Assembly: GCA_947002045.1 (NCBI GenBank)
Contig: CAMQJB010000014.1
Span: 1-48,887 of the forward strand
DNA length: 48,887 bases
From: an uncultured Collinsella sp.
Lineage (GTDB): Bacteria > Actinomycetota > Coriobacteriia > Coriobacteriales > Coriobacteriaceae
Direction: 5' to 3'
Part shown: piece by piece, positions 7,465-16,507 of the stretch
Numbering within the stretch: the first letter of the stretch is position 1
Layout: the number at the start of each line of letters is the position of its first letter
The notes under the pieces: model-generated
The model's database searches: none
The model's input: the letters and a program-made list of their open reading frames with translations, nothing else
What the model was told of the DNA's origin: nothing
Program-made: the position numbers and the translations under genes

Positions 7465-7531
7465 AGTTGCGGTGATATAGTTCCGATTTAAGCGGTTTAA
7501 CAGCATAAAAAGGAACTATATCACCGCAACT
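7465..7531. repeat. perfect 20-bp inverted repeat between map and radical SAM gene
   Basis: The arms at 7465-7484 (AGTTGCGGTGATATAGTTCC) and 7512-7531 are exact reverse complements with a 27-bp AT-rich middle. A third, near-identical copy stands at 68-87. It lies between the map start and the radical SAM stop, both on the minus strand, so it could be a terminator for the SAM gene, an operator for map, or a small repeat element. Confidence 0.75.
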
Positions 7532-7572
7532 GATGGAGCGGGATGGCGGGCACTGGCTGCTGCGTGGTTTTG

Positions 7573-8349
7573 CTAGTAGCTCACCTGGCAGGGAATGCCG
7601 ATGGCGCGCACGCGCGCGGCAATGGCGTCGAGCACCTCAGGCGCCGCTTTGGCAAGGCCAGCGACCGGTGTCTCGCGCGCCACCGTGTAGATGGTCGCTT
7701 CTTGTGGGCGAATGCGCTCGAGCGCCGCGAGCCAGGGGGCAACGTACTCCTCGCCGGTGTTGTCGATGAGCTTGCCCTGATACTCGCCGGTCAAAAAGAT
7801 CGTCTGGATAATAACGTGACCGTCAAAGCTCGCGAACGTCTCTATCTGGTGATCGACATCGTAGGGGCCAACAGGCTGGTCGAGCAGCTGGATAAACGCC
7901 GGGTCGACGGTATCGAGCTTAAGAATGTTGTCGTCGACCATCATGAGCGCGTCGTGCACCTCGGGGCGGTCGGCGCGCGTGCCGTTGGAGAGCACGGCGA
8001 TCTTAGAGTTTGGGGCAAGCTCGTCGCGCAACGCGACGGCGCCGGCGATGGCCTGCGGAAACTCCGGTGCGGCAGTGGGCTCGCCGTTGCCTGCGAAGGT
8101 GATCACATCGGGGAGCTCGCCCTCGGCTGCCATCTCGCGCAGCTTTGCCTCGAGCGCGTCGAGTACCACGGCAGCTGTGTTGTACGGCTCATGACAGGGG
8201 CGCTCGGCGTTGAGGCCGTTTTCGCAGTAAATACAGTCGAACGTGCAGATTTTGCCGCTGGCCGGCATCATGTTGACGCCGAGCGAGAGACCAAGGCGAC
8301 GGCTGCGAACGGGCCCAAAGATGGGGCTGGCATTCAAAAACGTAGACAT
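7573..8349 (-). CDS. radical SAM protein, COG0731-like Fe-S oxidoreductase
   Basis: Radical SAM enzyme with the cluster motif C35-x3-C39-x2-C42 (CTFDCIYC), then ITFAGNGEPT, a GGE-like SAM-binding stretch, and SNGT. The 258-residue product resembles COG0731 proteins, which include wyosine-base enzymes, but the reaction in bacteria is not settled. Two ATGs, 8355 and 8349, follow the GAGGAG site; 8349 is chosen because its 9-nt gap is the better one. Divergent from the alpha/beta hydrolase. No partner gene shows its substrate. Confidence 0.8.
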   Translation of the reverse strand: MSTFLNASPIFGPVRSRRLGLSLGVNMMPASGKICTFDCIYCENGLNAERPCHEPYNTAAVVLDALEAKLREMAAEGELPDVITFAGNGEPTAAPEFPQAIAGAVALRDELAPNSKIAVLSNGTRADRPEVHDALMMVDDNILKLDTVDPAFIQLLDQPVGPYDVDHQIETFASFDGHVIIQTIFLTGEYQGKLIDNTGEEYVAPWLAALERIRPQEATIYTVARETPVAGLAKAAPEVLDAIAARVRAIGIPCQVSY

Positions 8350-8574
8350 AGGCATATGCTCCTCAAGACAATTGTGCCTAAGCATAGCATCGGCTCCAAA
8401 GCAAGGTGCGGGCTCTTGCTTTACAAGTTTCGTTTTTTCACGTCGCTCATTATGCCGTGCCATGAAAAGCCTCGGGTCGGGTACAGTTAATCTGTTAACA
8501 AGGCGTAAGGCAATGCGGGTCCATCCAACCGCACTGACGTGCAACTGGATGGGCGTTGATGATGGGGGCACAAC

Positions 8575-9372
8575 ATGGATTTTACGGTCGAGAATGCGGG
8601 CACCACGATTGCCTGTCGCGAATATGCCGGCCCGGATGTGTCGCCTGATGCTCCTGCCTTGGTGTGCGTGCACGGTGCTTGTGTCGACGGCACATTTTTC
8701 GACGGCATCGCTTGTGAGCTCAGCCGCAACTACCGCGTAATTGCCTACGACCGCCGCGGCTGCGGTGGCAGCAGCGATGCGGCAGACGGCAGCTATGATC
8801 TTGCCGCTCAGGCCGCCGACCTGCAAGCCGTGATCGAACACGTTGGCGCTCCGGCAAATGTGCTTGCGCATAGCGCCGGTACGTTGGTGGCGCTGGAGCT
8901 TCTTCGCACCGAACCCCATCTCGTCGCCCGTGCGATTCTGCATGAGCCGGCTGTGTCGGCCGAAGGCGTCGGCATGGGCGCAGCTCCGGTTTTGCTCGAT
9001 ATGATTGCGGCTGGAAAGGTTTCAAGGGCGCTCCGGCTTTTCTTGGGAGCCCTCGGCGACTTGGACCCCGAGGCTCCCGGGACGACCGAAGCGGAAGTCA
9101 AACATGCCCTGCGCAATGGTCGTTGCTTCATGGCCAATGAATACGGAACAAATATGACATATGCTCCCGACTGGGAGCGCGCCCGCGCGTCAAAGGCGGT
9201 GTCGGCTGTGTTTTTGGGCGAGCTTTCGGTCGGTACACCCCGCGAGGCGGGCACGAGGATGGCGGCTGAGCTTTTGGGCTGTCCACTCGTAATGGTTCCC
9301 GGCGCGCATAACGGTCTGCGCGATCGCCCCGTTACGGCGGCAAATGCCGTTCGCGATGTCTTGGAGCGTTAG
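8575..9372 (+). CDS. alpha/beta hydrolase
   Basis: Serine hydrolase of the alpha/beta fold, 265 residues, no signal peptide, so probably cytosolic. The oxyanion motif VHGACVDG starts at residue 32, the nucleophile elbow AHSAGT has S100, and the likely catalytic His is H245 (PGAHNG). YDRRGCGGSS is typical of the lipase/epoxide-hydrolase side of the family. Substrate unknown. The promoter region holds a GTTAATCTGTTAAC dyad near 8485-8500 that could be an operator. No operon partner. Confidence 0.82.
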   Translation: MDFTVENAGTTIACREYAGPDVSPDAPALVCVHGACVDGTFFDGIACELSRNYRVIAYDRRGCGGSSDAADGSYDLAAQAADLQAVIEHVGAPANVLAHSAGTLVALELLRTEPHLVARAILHEPAVSAEGVGMGAAPVLLDMIAAGKVSRALRLFLGALGDLDPEAPGTTEAEVKHALRNGRCFMANEYGTNMTYAPDWERARASKAVSAVFLGELSVGTPREAGTRMAAELLGCPLVMVPGAHNGLRDRPVTAANAVRDVLER

Positions 9373-9583
9373 CACGCTCGATGACCTGCGGGGAGAGGGG
9401 TTGTTAGCGTTTCGTCATTGTTGACGAATGCGTCCATAACCGCGCGCCCGCGGCTCCATTACCGCCGCTTGCCAGGTCATAAAAATGTAACGATAATCGC
9501 GCGTTTGCCTTCAGCTGTTAGATGTTACCCTTGTACCAATTGATATGCACCGTTGCCGTGCATAACGATAGAAAGGGCCCCAT

Positions 9584-11464
9584 ATGCTCAATAATCACGA
9601 GGTCAATCTAACCGACGAGGAGGCTGCCGCTGAGGTCGCCCGCGTCGCGAAGACCTACCCCGTGGTACGTTTGCTGTCGGCCGATCAGATTAAGAGCGAG
9701 CCTAACTGCCTGCTCGCCGGCGATCGCTGCCCTTGTCTGCGTCAGTCGAGTCTTGAGGCTTTGGCAGACTCCGATGAGGTGTCGGAGCAACTGCTCAACG
9801 ATGGTGTTGAGTACCGCGCTCGTCTGCGTCCTCTGAAGGTCGAGGGTGAGCCTCACGTCTTGCTGATGGTGCGTCCGATTGATGAGCAAGAGGCCGCAGA
9901 AGAGGACCTTGTCTACACCGACGTGCTGACGAGTGTGCGTAATCGCCGATATTACGAGGAAAAGCTCCGTAGCGCCCGCATGAAGGCTGGCGTTGCGGTG
10001 ATCGACCTTGATGATTTTAGGGTCTTCAACGATACGTGTGGTCGTCATGCCGGCGACCTTGCGCTCGGTGCTGTGGCGACGGCCATGCGCAGCGGAATTC
10101 GTTCGGCTGACGAGCTCGTACGCTATGGCTGCGACAAGTTTGTGGCCGTCATGCCCAATATTCCCTCCGATGACTTCGCCCGTCGCCTGCGTCAGGTATC
10201 CGATGCCGTTCGTTCCGCGATTATTCCGGGCCATGAGCACGTGAGTTTGACGGCATGTGTTGGTGGCGTTCGCATTCATGGCGAGACGGTTGATGAGGGC
10301 GTTGGCCGCGCTGTCCAGTTGCTGAGCCGTGCCAAGGCAAAAGCCGGTACGGTCGTGACCGATGGCGATTTCATCGAGGCCTTCCAAAGCGAAAAACCTT
10401 TGGTGCTTATCGTCGATGACTCCGAGATGAACCGAGCCATTCTCAACGAGATGCTCAAGGACGAGTATTGCATCCTCGAGGCCGACAACGGTCGTACGGC
10501 GCTCGACATGGTCGACCGCTATGGCGATGAGTTGTCGCTCGTGCTGCTGGATATTGTCATGCCGGGCATAAGCGGCTTTGAGGTGCTGGCCGATCTGTCG
10601 CGCCGATCGGGTATCGACAATCTGCCTTTCATCATGATTTCGAGCGAAGATTCCGATGATATGGTTCTGCGCGCGTACGAGCTGGGCGCCCCGGACTATA
10701 TCAACCGCCCGTTTGACTCCCGTGTCGTGCGCCGCCGTGTAAGCAACACCATCCGCCTATACGCCAAACAGCGCCGCCTGACGAGCCTGCTGTCCCAGCA
10801 GTACAACGAGCGCGTCAAGAACAGTCGCATGCTCATCGACATCATGGCCGGCGTCATGGAGCTTCGCAATGGCGAGAGCGGCAGGCACGTTACGAACATC
10901 GAAAAGCTGACCGAGCTGCTGCTTGGCTGTCTGGTCCAGCGTAGCGGCACGATCTCCCTCGACAATGAGGAACGCTCCACGATTGCCCTGGCTTCGGCGC
11001 TGCACGATATCGGCAAGATGTCGATTGACGATGCGATTCTCAACAAACCCGGGCGCCTTACGCCCGAGGAGTTCGAGATTATGAAGACGCATACCACGAT
11101 GGGCGCCGACATGTTGCTTGAGCTGGGCCGCCATCACGTCGGCAATGCGCTTATGGAATATGCGTACCAGATTGCGCGTTGGCATCACGAGCGCTGGGAC
11201 GGCAAGGGCTATCCCGATGGCCTTAAGGGCGACGAGATTCCCATTGCCGCGCAGGTGGTCTCGGTGGCCGACGTGTATGATGCGCTGACGAGCGTGCGCG
11301 TGTACAAGGACGCTATCCCGCACAAGGAGGCGATTCAGATGATCCTGGACGGTAAGTGCGGAACCTTTAACCCACTGTTGCTCGACTGCCTGCTCGAGGT
11401 GCAAGACCGTATTGCCGAGACGTTGGCACGCCCCGCCGACGTTGTCGCGTTTCCCACGATTTAG
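9584..11464 (+). CDS. degenerate GGDEF - receiver - HD-GYP signalling protein
   Basis: A 626-residue cyclic-di-GMP signalling protein. Residues 1-105 form an unassigned sensor-like part with a CPC motif (49-51). The GGDEF domain (about 108-262) keeps LTSVRNRR but reads YGCDKF at 181-186, so cyclase activity is doubtful; yet RSAD (173-176) lies exactly five residues upstream, the place of the RxxD inhibitory site that binds c-di-GMP. A receiver domain follows (about 273-390) with D278/D279 and the phospho-acceptor D323; the usual Lys before Pro-Phe is R375. The HD-GYP phosphodiesterase (about 410-610) has H474/D475 and HHERWDGKGYPDG (534-546), which looks intact. An Hpt gene lies 23 bp downstream. 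Confidence 0.88.
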   Translation: MLNNHEVNLTDEEAAAEVARVAKTYPVVRLLSADQIKSEPNCLLAGDRCPCLRQSSLEALADSDEVSEQLLNDGVEYRARLRPLKVEGEPHVLLMVRPIDEQEAAEEDLVYTDVLTSVRNRRYYEEKLRSARMKAGVAVIDLDDFRVFNDTCGRHAGDLALGAVATAMRSGIRSADELVRYGCDKFVAVMPNIPSDDFARRLRQVSDAVRSAIIPGHEHVSLTACVGGVRIHGETVDEGVGRAVQLLSRAKAKAGTVVTDGDFIEAFQSEKPLVLIVDDSEMNRAILNEMLKDEYCILEADNGRTALDMVDRYGDELSLVLLDIVMPGISGFEVLADLSRRSGIDNLPFIMISSEDSDDMVLRAYELGAPDYINRPFDSRVVRRRVSNTIRLYAKQRRLTSLLSQQYNERVKNSRMLIDIMAGVMELRNGESGRHVTNIEKLTELLLGCLVQRSGTISLDNEERSTIALASALHDIGKMSIDDAILNKPGRLTPEEFEIMKTHTTMGADMLLELGRHHVGNALMEYAYQIARWHHERWDGKGYPDGLKGDEIPIAAQVVSVADVYDALTSVRVYKDAIPHKEAIQMILDGKCGTFNPLLLDCLLEVQDRIAETLARPADVVAFPTI

Positions 11465-11487
11465 TTTGAACAAAGGAGTTTCAATCC

Positions 11488-11844
11488 ATGATTTCCATGC
11501 GTGAGGCGTATGAGAAGATCGGCGCTAATTATGATGACGCGTGCGCTCGGCTGATGGGCGGGGAAATGCTTGCCCGCTTTGCCCTCAAGTTTTTGGATGA
11601 CGAGAGCATGGACAAGCTGGAGGCCGCTATGGCGGCGGGAGACGCCGAAGGTGCGTTTATGGCAGCGCACACGCTCAAGGGCGTGAGCCAGAACCTGGGA
11701 TTCGATAATCTGTACGGGCCGGCGGTCGTGGTAACCGAAGCGCTGCGCGGCGCCGATGCCGTTGACGGCGCCCGCGAGAGGATGCATGCGTTGCAGCAGC
11801 AATATGCGGCAACGATGTCGGCTCTGCGCGAGGCGGCTGAATAA
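11488..11844 (+). CDS. Hpt-domain phosphotransfer protein
   Basis: Single-domain histidine phosphotransfer protein of 118 residues. The phospho-accepting His is H61 in AAHTLKGVSQNLG, the standard Hpt signature. It should carry phosphoryl groups between a hybrid kinase and a receiver. The gene starts 23 bp after the GGDEF/REC/HD-GYP gene with AAAGGAG before the ATG, so the receiver of that protein (D323) is the obvious partner. No histidine kinase lies in the window. Confidence 0.87.
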   Translation: MISMREAYEKIGANYDDACARLMGGEMLARFALKFLDDESMDKLEAAMAAGDAEGAFMAAHTLKGVSQNLGFDNLYGPAVVVTEALRGADAVDGARERMHALQQQYAATMSALREAAE

Positions 11845-11887
11845 GAGCTTGCGAGCCTTGGGCTGCTTGCCGGCCACATATAGGTGA

Positions 11888-11928
11888 AAGGGCGCCCCGC
11901 CGGACCATGTGGCCGGCGGGGCGCCCTT
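11888..11928. terminator. strong bidirectional terminator
   Basis: A perfect 16-bp GC-rich stem (AAGGGCGCCCCGCCGG with its complement) and a 9-nt loop lie between the convergent Hpt and peptidase C26 genes. The AA at the start and TT at the end let it act in both directions. Confidence 0.85.
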
Positions 11929-11949
11929 ATCTGTTTTGTGGTTCGCGTG

Positions 11950-12759
11950 CTAGCGGGCCTGCTTGACCTTGGCTGCCGCCTCGACAAACGACTTCCAGAG
12001 GTTAAAGTCGGTTTCGAGCGTCTGCCAGGTGTACTCGGGATGCCATTGCACGCCCAGGCAGAAGGGTTGGCCTTCGACTTCGATGCACTCGGGCACGCCA
12101 TCGGTTGCCTTGGCGACCAAGCGCGTGCTTTTACCCAGACGATCGATGCAGCAGTGGTGTGCGGAGTTGGTCTGGATAAGCCTGTGCCCGCCAAGCGCGC
12201 GCTCCAGCAACGAGCCCGGCACGACCTCGACGGGATGCACGGGGTCGTTGAGCACGTGGGTATGGCGCCACTGCGTGCGGCCCTCGCGCGCGCCCAGGCT
12301 TGGCACGTCCATGCACAGGGTGCCGCCGGTGGCGACATTGAGCAACTGCGTGCCGCGGCAGGTGGTAAAGAGCGGCTTTTTGGCGCGGAGCACCTCGCCG
12401 ACCAGCTTAAACTCAAAGCTATCGCGGATCTCGCAGCAGAGGGTGGGGTCGTAGGGTCGATCATCGCCCCAACGTTTGGGATTGACATCGGGGCCGCCGG
12501 GAATGGCGATGCCGTCGGCGATATCGACGTAATGACGGATGACCTCAATGTCCTCGGTGATGGACATCTGCAGCGGCAGGCCGCCGGCGGCAAGGATGGC
12601 ATCGACAAAGACGCTCGCAATCTCCTCGTTGGGGGAGAGCGTCTCGCTCAAATAGGGTTTCGCTTCTTCCCAGCGTGGTGCGACCAGGATGAGCGGACGG
12701 TCGGCGGGATCGACGTCGACGTGCGGAGTGTAGGACGATGAGGTGCGGGTTCCGATCAT
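11950..12759 (-). CDS. peptidase C26 / gamma-glutamyl-GABA hydrolase-like amidotransferase
   Basis: Class I glutamine amidotransferase-like hydrolase of 269 residues, resembling PuuD-type gamma-glutamyl hydrolases. It shows PGGPDVNP (87-94), the nucleophile C134 in TTCRGTQ, and the His-Glu pair H240/E242 in QWHPEY, so a complete catalytic triad. It should split a gamma-glutamyl amide and release glutamate. It is the last gene of the glutamate-type ABC transporter group, 87 bp behind the ATPase gene, which suggests it works on a compound that the transporter brings in. The ribosome site is weak, so the exact start is less sure. Confidence 0.83.
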   Translation of the reverse strand: MIGTRTSSSYTPHVDVDPADRPLILVAPRWEEAKPYLSETLSPNEEIASVFVDAILAAGGLPLQMSITEDIEVIRHYVDIADGIAIPGGPDVNPKRWGDDRPYDPTLCCEIRDSFEFKLVGEVLRAKKPLFTTCRGTQLLNVATGGTLCMDVPSLGAREGRTQWRHTHVLNDPVHPVEVVPGSLLERALGGHRLIQTNSAHHCCIDRLGKSTRLVAKATDGVPECIEVEGQPFCLGVQWHPEYTWQTLETDFNLWKSFVEAAAKVKQAR

Positions 12760-12846
12760 GGGCGTAGCTTTCGAATCCGGGTGGACATGGCACAGGGGTG
12801 GCGCGGAGCAAACGTTACTGATGAATTTGCCCGCGTGGCAATTGGG

Positions 12847-13611
<765 letters not shown>

Positions 13612-13647
13612 GGTGCTCGGCTCCTTATGACTCGAAATGGTAAAGCG

Positions 13648-14481
13648 TTAGCGGATGATGGTCGCGCCGGTCTTGTGCGAAACATAGACAGCGGCCTTGT
13701 TGATCGCGACGTTGATGAGGATGTAGATGACTGCGATCACCAGGTAGACCGATACGAGGGCGTCGTAGTTGGTAATGAGCACGCGGGCGTTTTGCATGAG
13801 GTCGGGGTAGCTCACCACATAGGCGACGGTGGTGTCTTTGACTACGACCACGAGCTGCGAAATCAACGACGGAATAATAAACCGAATCGCCTGCGGCAGC
13901 ACGATTTTAAAGGTGATTTTAGCTTTGGAGAGACCGAGCGCCTGGGCGGCTTCGACCTGGCCGCGCGGCACGGCGTTGACGCCGGCGCGGAAAATCTCGG
14001 CCAGCACGCCGGCCGCGGCGAGCGCGACGGGAAGCGCGAGCATCCAAAACGACGGTAGCGCGATCTTGTACTGGGGCAGCACCAAAAAGAAGAAGTAGAT
14101 GAACAGCAGACTCGGCACACCGCGGAAGAAATCGGTGAGCACGCGGCAGACCAGCTGTAGCGGCTTGATGCCGCTGGTGCGGCCGAGCATAAGGGCTAAG
14201 CCCAGCACCAGCGCGATGGCGCCAGCGGTGAGTGCGACTTTAACGGTGCCCTCAAAGCCGGCAAGCAAGAACTTCCAGGTAGTGAGGTGCGTAAAGAAAT
14301 ACCAATAGTGGACCGAAAGCTGACCGGTCACATAAAAGCGCTGCAGTACCAGGATGGCGAGCGCGGCGACAGCAACAAGCGAGATGGCGGTGCCGATGTG
14401 AATCTTGGCGCGCATCTTGGGGCCGGGAGCCTCGTAGAGCGCATCGCGCATGGTGAGCGCGGAGGTGGAATGCTTGCTCAT
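13648..14481 (-). CDS. amino-acid ABC transporter permease (GluD-like)
   Basis: Inner-membrane permease subunit of 277 residues with about five or six membrane helices. A first helix (about 30-50) precedes the core. The coupling loop that contacts the ATPase reads EAAQALGLSKAKITFKIVLP, the usual EAA motif of the His/Glu/Gln family. Its start overlaps the previous permease stop by four bases (ATGA type), so the two are translated together and should form a heterodimer. Confidence 0.9.
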   Translation of the reverse strand: MSKHSTSALTMRDALYEAPGPKMRAKIHIGTAISLVAVAALAILVLQRFYVTGQLSVHYWYFFTHLTTWKFLLAGFEGTVKVALTAGAIALVLGLALMLGRTSGIKPLQLVCRVLTDFFRGVPSLLFIYFFFLVLPQYKIALPSFWMLALPVALAAAGVLAEIFRAGVNAVPRGQVEAAQALGLSKAKITFKIVLPQAIRFIIPSLISQLVVVVKDTTVAYVVSYPDLMQNARVLITNYDALVSVYLVIAVIYILINVAINKAAVYVSHKTGATIIR

Positions 14482-15137
14482 CGGAGGATCCTCACCTTCT
14501 TATCGATGTAGTTGCCAATGTGGCTCACCACAAAGGCCGTGCCCAGGTAGCCGAGCGCCGAGATAAAGAACGCGGCGACGCCGCCGAGCGAGCGGGTATT
14601 GATGTAGCTCACCACGCCGGTGAGTTCCTGCGGTTTAAGCGGCACCTGGCTGCCGAGCGCGGTGGTGAGCATGACGGCGATAAAGAGGTTGGTCATGGGC
14701 AATACGCTCGAGCGCAGTGCCTGCGGAATCACGATCTTGGCGAGGATGCGGCTGAAGCTCATGCCGAGCGAGCGGGCGGCTTCCACCTGACCGACGCCAA
14801 CGGTGTTGATGCCGCTCATAAAGTTCTCGGAGCCAAAGGCCGAGCCCAAAAGGACCGTGGCGACGATAACGCAGGTGCGGTAGGGCAGGACGACCTTGAG
14901 CGGTGGCAGCGCATAGACGACGATGATGAGCAGTGCGATGCCGGGGATGTTACGGAAGACCTGCACATACAGGTCGCCAAAGACGCGCAGCGGCTTGAGC
15001 GGCGACACGCGCATCACGGTGACGGCGACGGCCAGCACCATGGCGATGGCAAACGACTCAAGCGTCATGCCCCAGGTTGCGAGCAGCGCGTCGATATAGT
15101 TCTGGCCATAGAGCGACCAGAGTTCGGAGAGACTCAT
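14478..15137 (-). CDS. amino-acid ABC transporter permease (GluC-like)
   Basis: Permease subunit of 219 residues, the usual size for His/Glu/Gln-type transporters, with about five membrane helices. The EAA loop reads EAARSLGMSFSRILAKIVIP. An early FRNIPGIALL segment is typical for the family. Preceded by a stem-loop at 15162-15187 that separates it from the binding-protein gene. Overlaps the next permease gene by four bases. Confidence 0.9.
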   Translation of the reverse strand: MSLSELWSLYGQNYIDALLATWGMTLESFAIAMVLAVAVTVMRVSPLKPLRVFGDLYVQVFRNIPGIALLIIVVYALPPLKVVLPYRTCVIVATVLLGSAFGSENFMSGINTVGVGQVEAARSLGMSFSRILAKIVIPQALRSSVLPMTNLFIAVMLTTALGSQVPLKPQELTGVVSYINTRSLGGVAAFFISALGYLGTAFVVSHIGNYIDKKVRILR

Positions 15138-15161
15138 GCGGACCTCCCGCCGATAAGGAAA

Positions 15162-15187
15162 GGGGCTCCCGTGTGTACGGAAGCCCC
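15162..15187 (-). other. stem-loop between binding-protein and permease genes
   Basis: GGGGCT and AGCCCC pair, continued past a bulge by CCG/CGG around a TGTGTA loop. It lies in the 138-bp gap between the binding-protein gene and the permeases. Such loops commonly protect the upstream mRNA or end part of the transcripts so that more binding protein than permease is made. Confidence 0.6.
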
Positions 15188-15275
15188 GACAACTCAGTGA
15201 GGAAACAGTTTAGCGCAATAAAGCGCATCGTGCGTTTCCGTATGGTTTCGCAACGGCCGTTACTAGGCTCGCTGT

Positions 15276-16271
15276 CTAGGCGCCGACCTCGGGCAGCTCG
15301 GGAACATTGGTGTCGCCCGTACGGTCGCCAATGCAGATCTGCCACAGCTCGGTCCAGGTGCCATCGTCCTCAATCTTCTTAAGGAAGTCGTTGACGAAGG
15401 CGACACCGTCGGAATCGAGCGGCAGGCCGATGCCATAGGGCTCCTTGTTGCCGAAGGGCTTGCCGGCGATCTTGTACTTACCAGGCTCGCGGACCAGGGC
15501 GCTCTGCTGCATGTTGTTATCGATGACGTAGGCGTCAACGCGGCCCTGCTGGAGTGCCTGGCGGGCCTCCTCGTCGGTCTTGAACTCCTGCTGGCTGGCC
15601 TTGGGAGCGAGCTCCTCCAGGATGGCGGGGCCGTTGGAGCCGGACTGGACGGCGACGTTCTTGTCGGCCAGGTCGTCGACGCTCTTGATGTCGTCGTTAT
15701 CGGCGAGCACCAGGATGGCCTGCTGCGTGTAGTAATAGGGACCGGCAAAGGAGACAAGCTTCTTGCGCTCGTCAGTGATGGTGTAGGTGGCAAAGACGGC
15801 GTCGACCTGGCCGTTCTGCAAGACGGACTCGCGCGTGTCCGAGGTCACCTGGGTGATCTCGACCTTGTTCTCGCCCAGAATGTAGTTGGACAGGAGCTGT
15901 GCGATACCGGCGTCGAAGCCGCGGGTCTGACCGTCTTTCTCGTTGAGGAGGGAGAAGAGCGTGGAAGTCTGAACGCCACCGATCTTAAAGACGCCGGCGT
16001 CCTTGACGGCCGTGGCCCAGGTGCTGGCGGCGATGGCGTCGTCATCGGCCTTGGGGCCGTTGTCGACGAGCTTGTCGAATGCCTTAGCGTCGAGCGTGGT
16101 GGAAGCCTCGGTATCCTCGGAGCTCTTGGAGGAGCCGGCGGCGGAACCCTTGTCGGCCTCGGCGCTGGTGTCGGAGCAGCCGGCAAGACCAAGGCCGGCG
16201 ACGGTTGCGAAGGTGGCGGCAACGAAGCCGCGGCGGTCGAGAACGACCTGCTGGGAGAGGTTCTTGCTCAT
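15276..16271 (-). CDS. amino-acid ABC transporter substrate-binding lipoprotein (GluB-like)
   Basis: Extracellular solute-binding protein of 331 residues, family 3 (polar amino acids, probably glutamate). The signal holds twin arginines (RRGF, 13-16), a hydrophobic stretch and a lipobox LAGC with C32, so it looks like a Tat-exported lipoprotein. A Ser/Glu-rich linker (33-55) follows. The SBP_bac_3 pattern includes GFDAGIAQLL, ITDERKKLVSFAGPYY and VDAYVIDN. First gene of the transport operon, with a good promoter at 16315-16344 and AGAAAGG before the ATG. Binding of glutamate is inferred from the operon type; glutamine, aspartate or gamma-glutamyl compounds are possible. Confidence 0.88.
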   Translation of the reverse strand: MSKNLSQQVVLDRRGFVAATFATVAGLGLAGCSDTSAEADKGSAAGSSKSSEDTEASTTLDAKAFDKLVDNGPKADDDAIAASTWATAVKDAGVFKIGGVQTSTLFSLLNEKDGQTRGFDAGIAQLLSNYILGENKVEITQVTSDTRESVLQNGQVDAVFATYTITDERKKLVSFAGPYYYTQQAILVLADNDDIKSVDDLADKNVAVQSGSNGPAILEELAPKASQQEFKTDEEARQALQQGRVDAYVIDNNMQQSALVREPGKYKIAGKPFGNKEPYGIGLPLDSDGVAFVNDFLKKIEDDGTWTELWQICIGDRTGDTNVPELPEVGA

Positions 16272-16314
16272 GGTAGAACACCTTTCTCAATAAAATCCCT
16301 AGCGGTTGAGTAGA

Positions 16315-16344
16315 GTTATACCCTATCGCGCTCAAATGGGTCAA
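16315..16344 (-). promoter_or_regulatory. sigma70-type promoter of the ABC transport operon
   Basis: On the minus strand TTGACC (16344-16339) is followed after 18 bases by TATAAC (16320-16315), about 44 bases before the binding-protein start. Both boxes are close to consensus. Confidence 0.65.
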
Positions 16345-16386
16345 CACGAAATAACTCAGAAACATACTTACCTTATGGGTAATTCT

Positions 16387-16421
16387 ACCTACCAAAAAGG
16401 GACAGGTTTATTTTGGCAGGT
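16387..16421 (+). repeat. GGGACAGG dyad repeat, 35 bp
   Basis: Arms ACCTACCAAAA and TTTTGGCAGGT, one mismatch, around AGGGACAGGTTTA. Same 35-bp layout and same TTTTATCTGGGTAAACG flank as other copies. It sits upstream of the ABC operon promoter. Confidence 0.85.
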
Positions 16422-16507
16422 TTTATCTGGGTAAACGTCGCTTATTGCAGCTGAGATAGCGCTTTGCAGACGGCATGGTCGGTGCGGCGGCATGCCTTGC
16501 TGCTTTG

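Noticed and set aside
9373..9583. Cyclic-di-GMP riboswitch before the GGDEF/HD-GYP gene
   Set aside because: Two small hairpins are present (near 9412-9435 and 9543-9565) but the conserved riboswitch core sequences are not.
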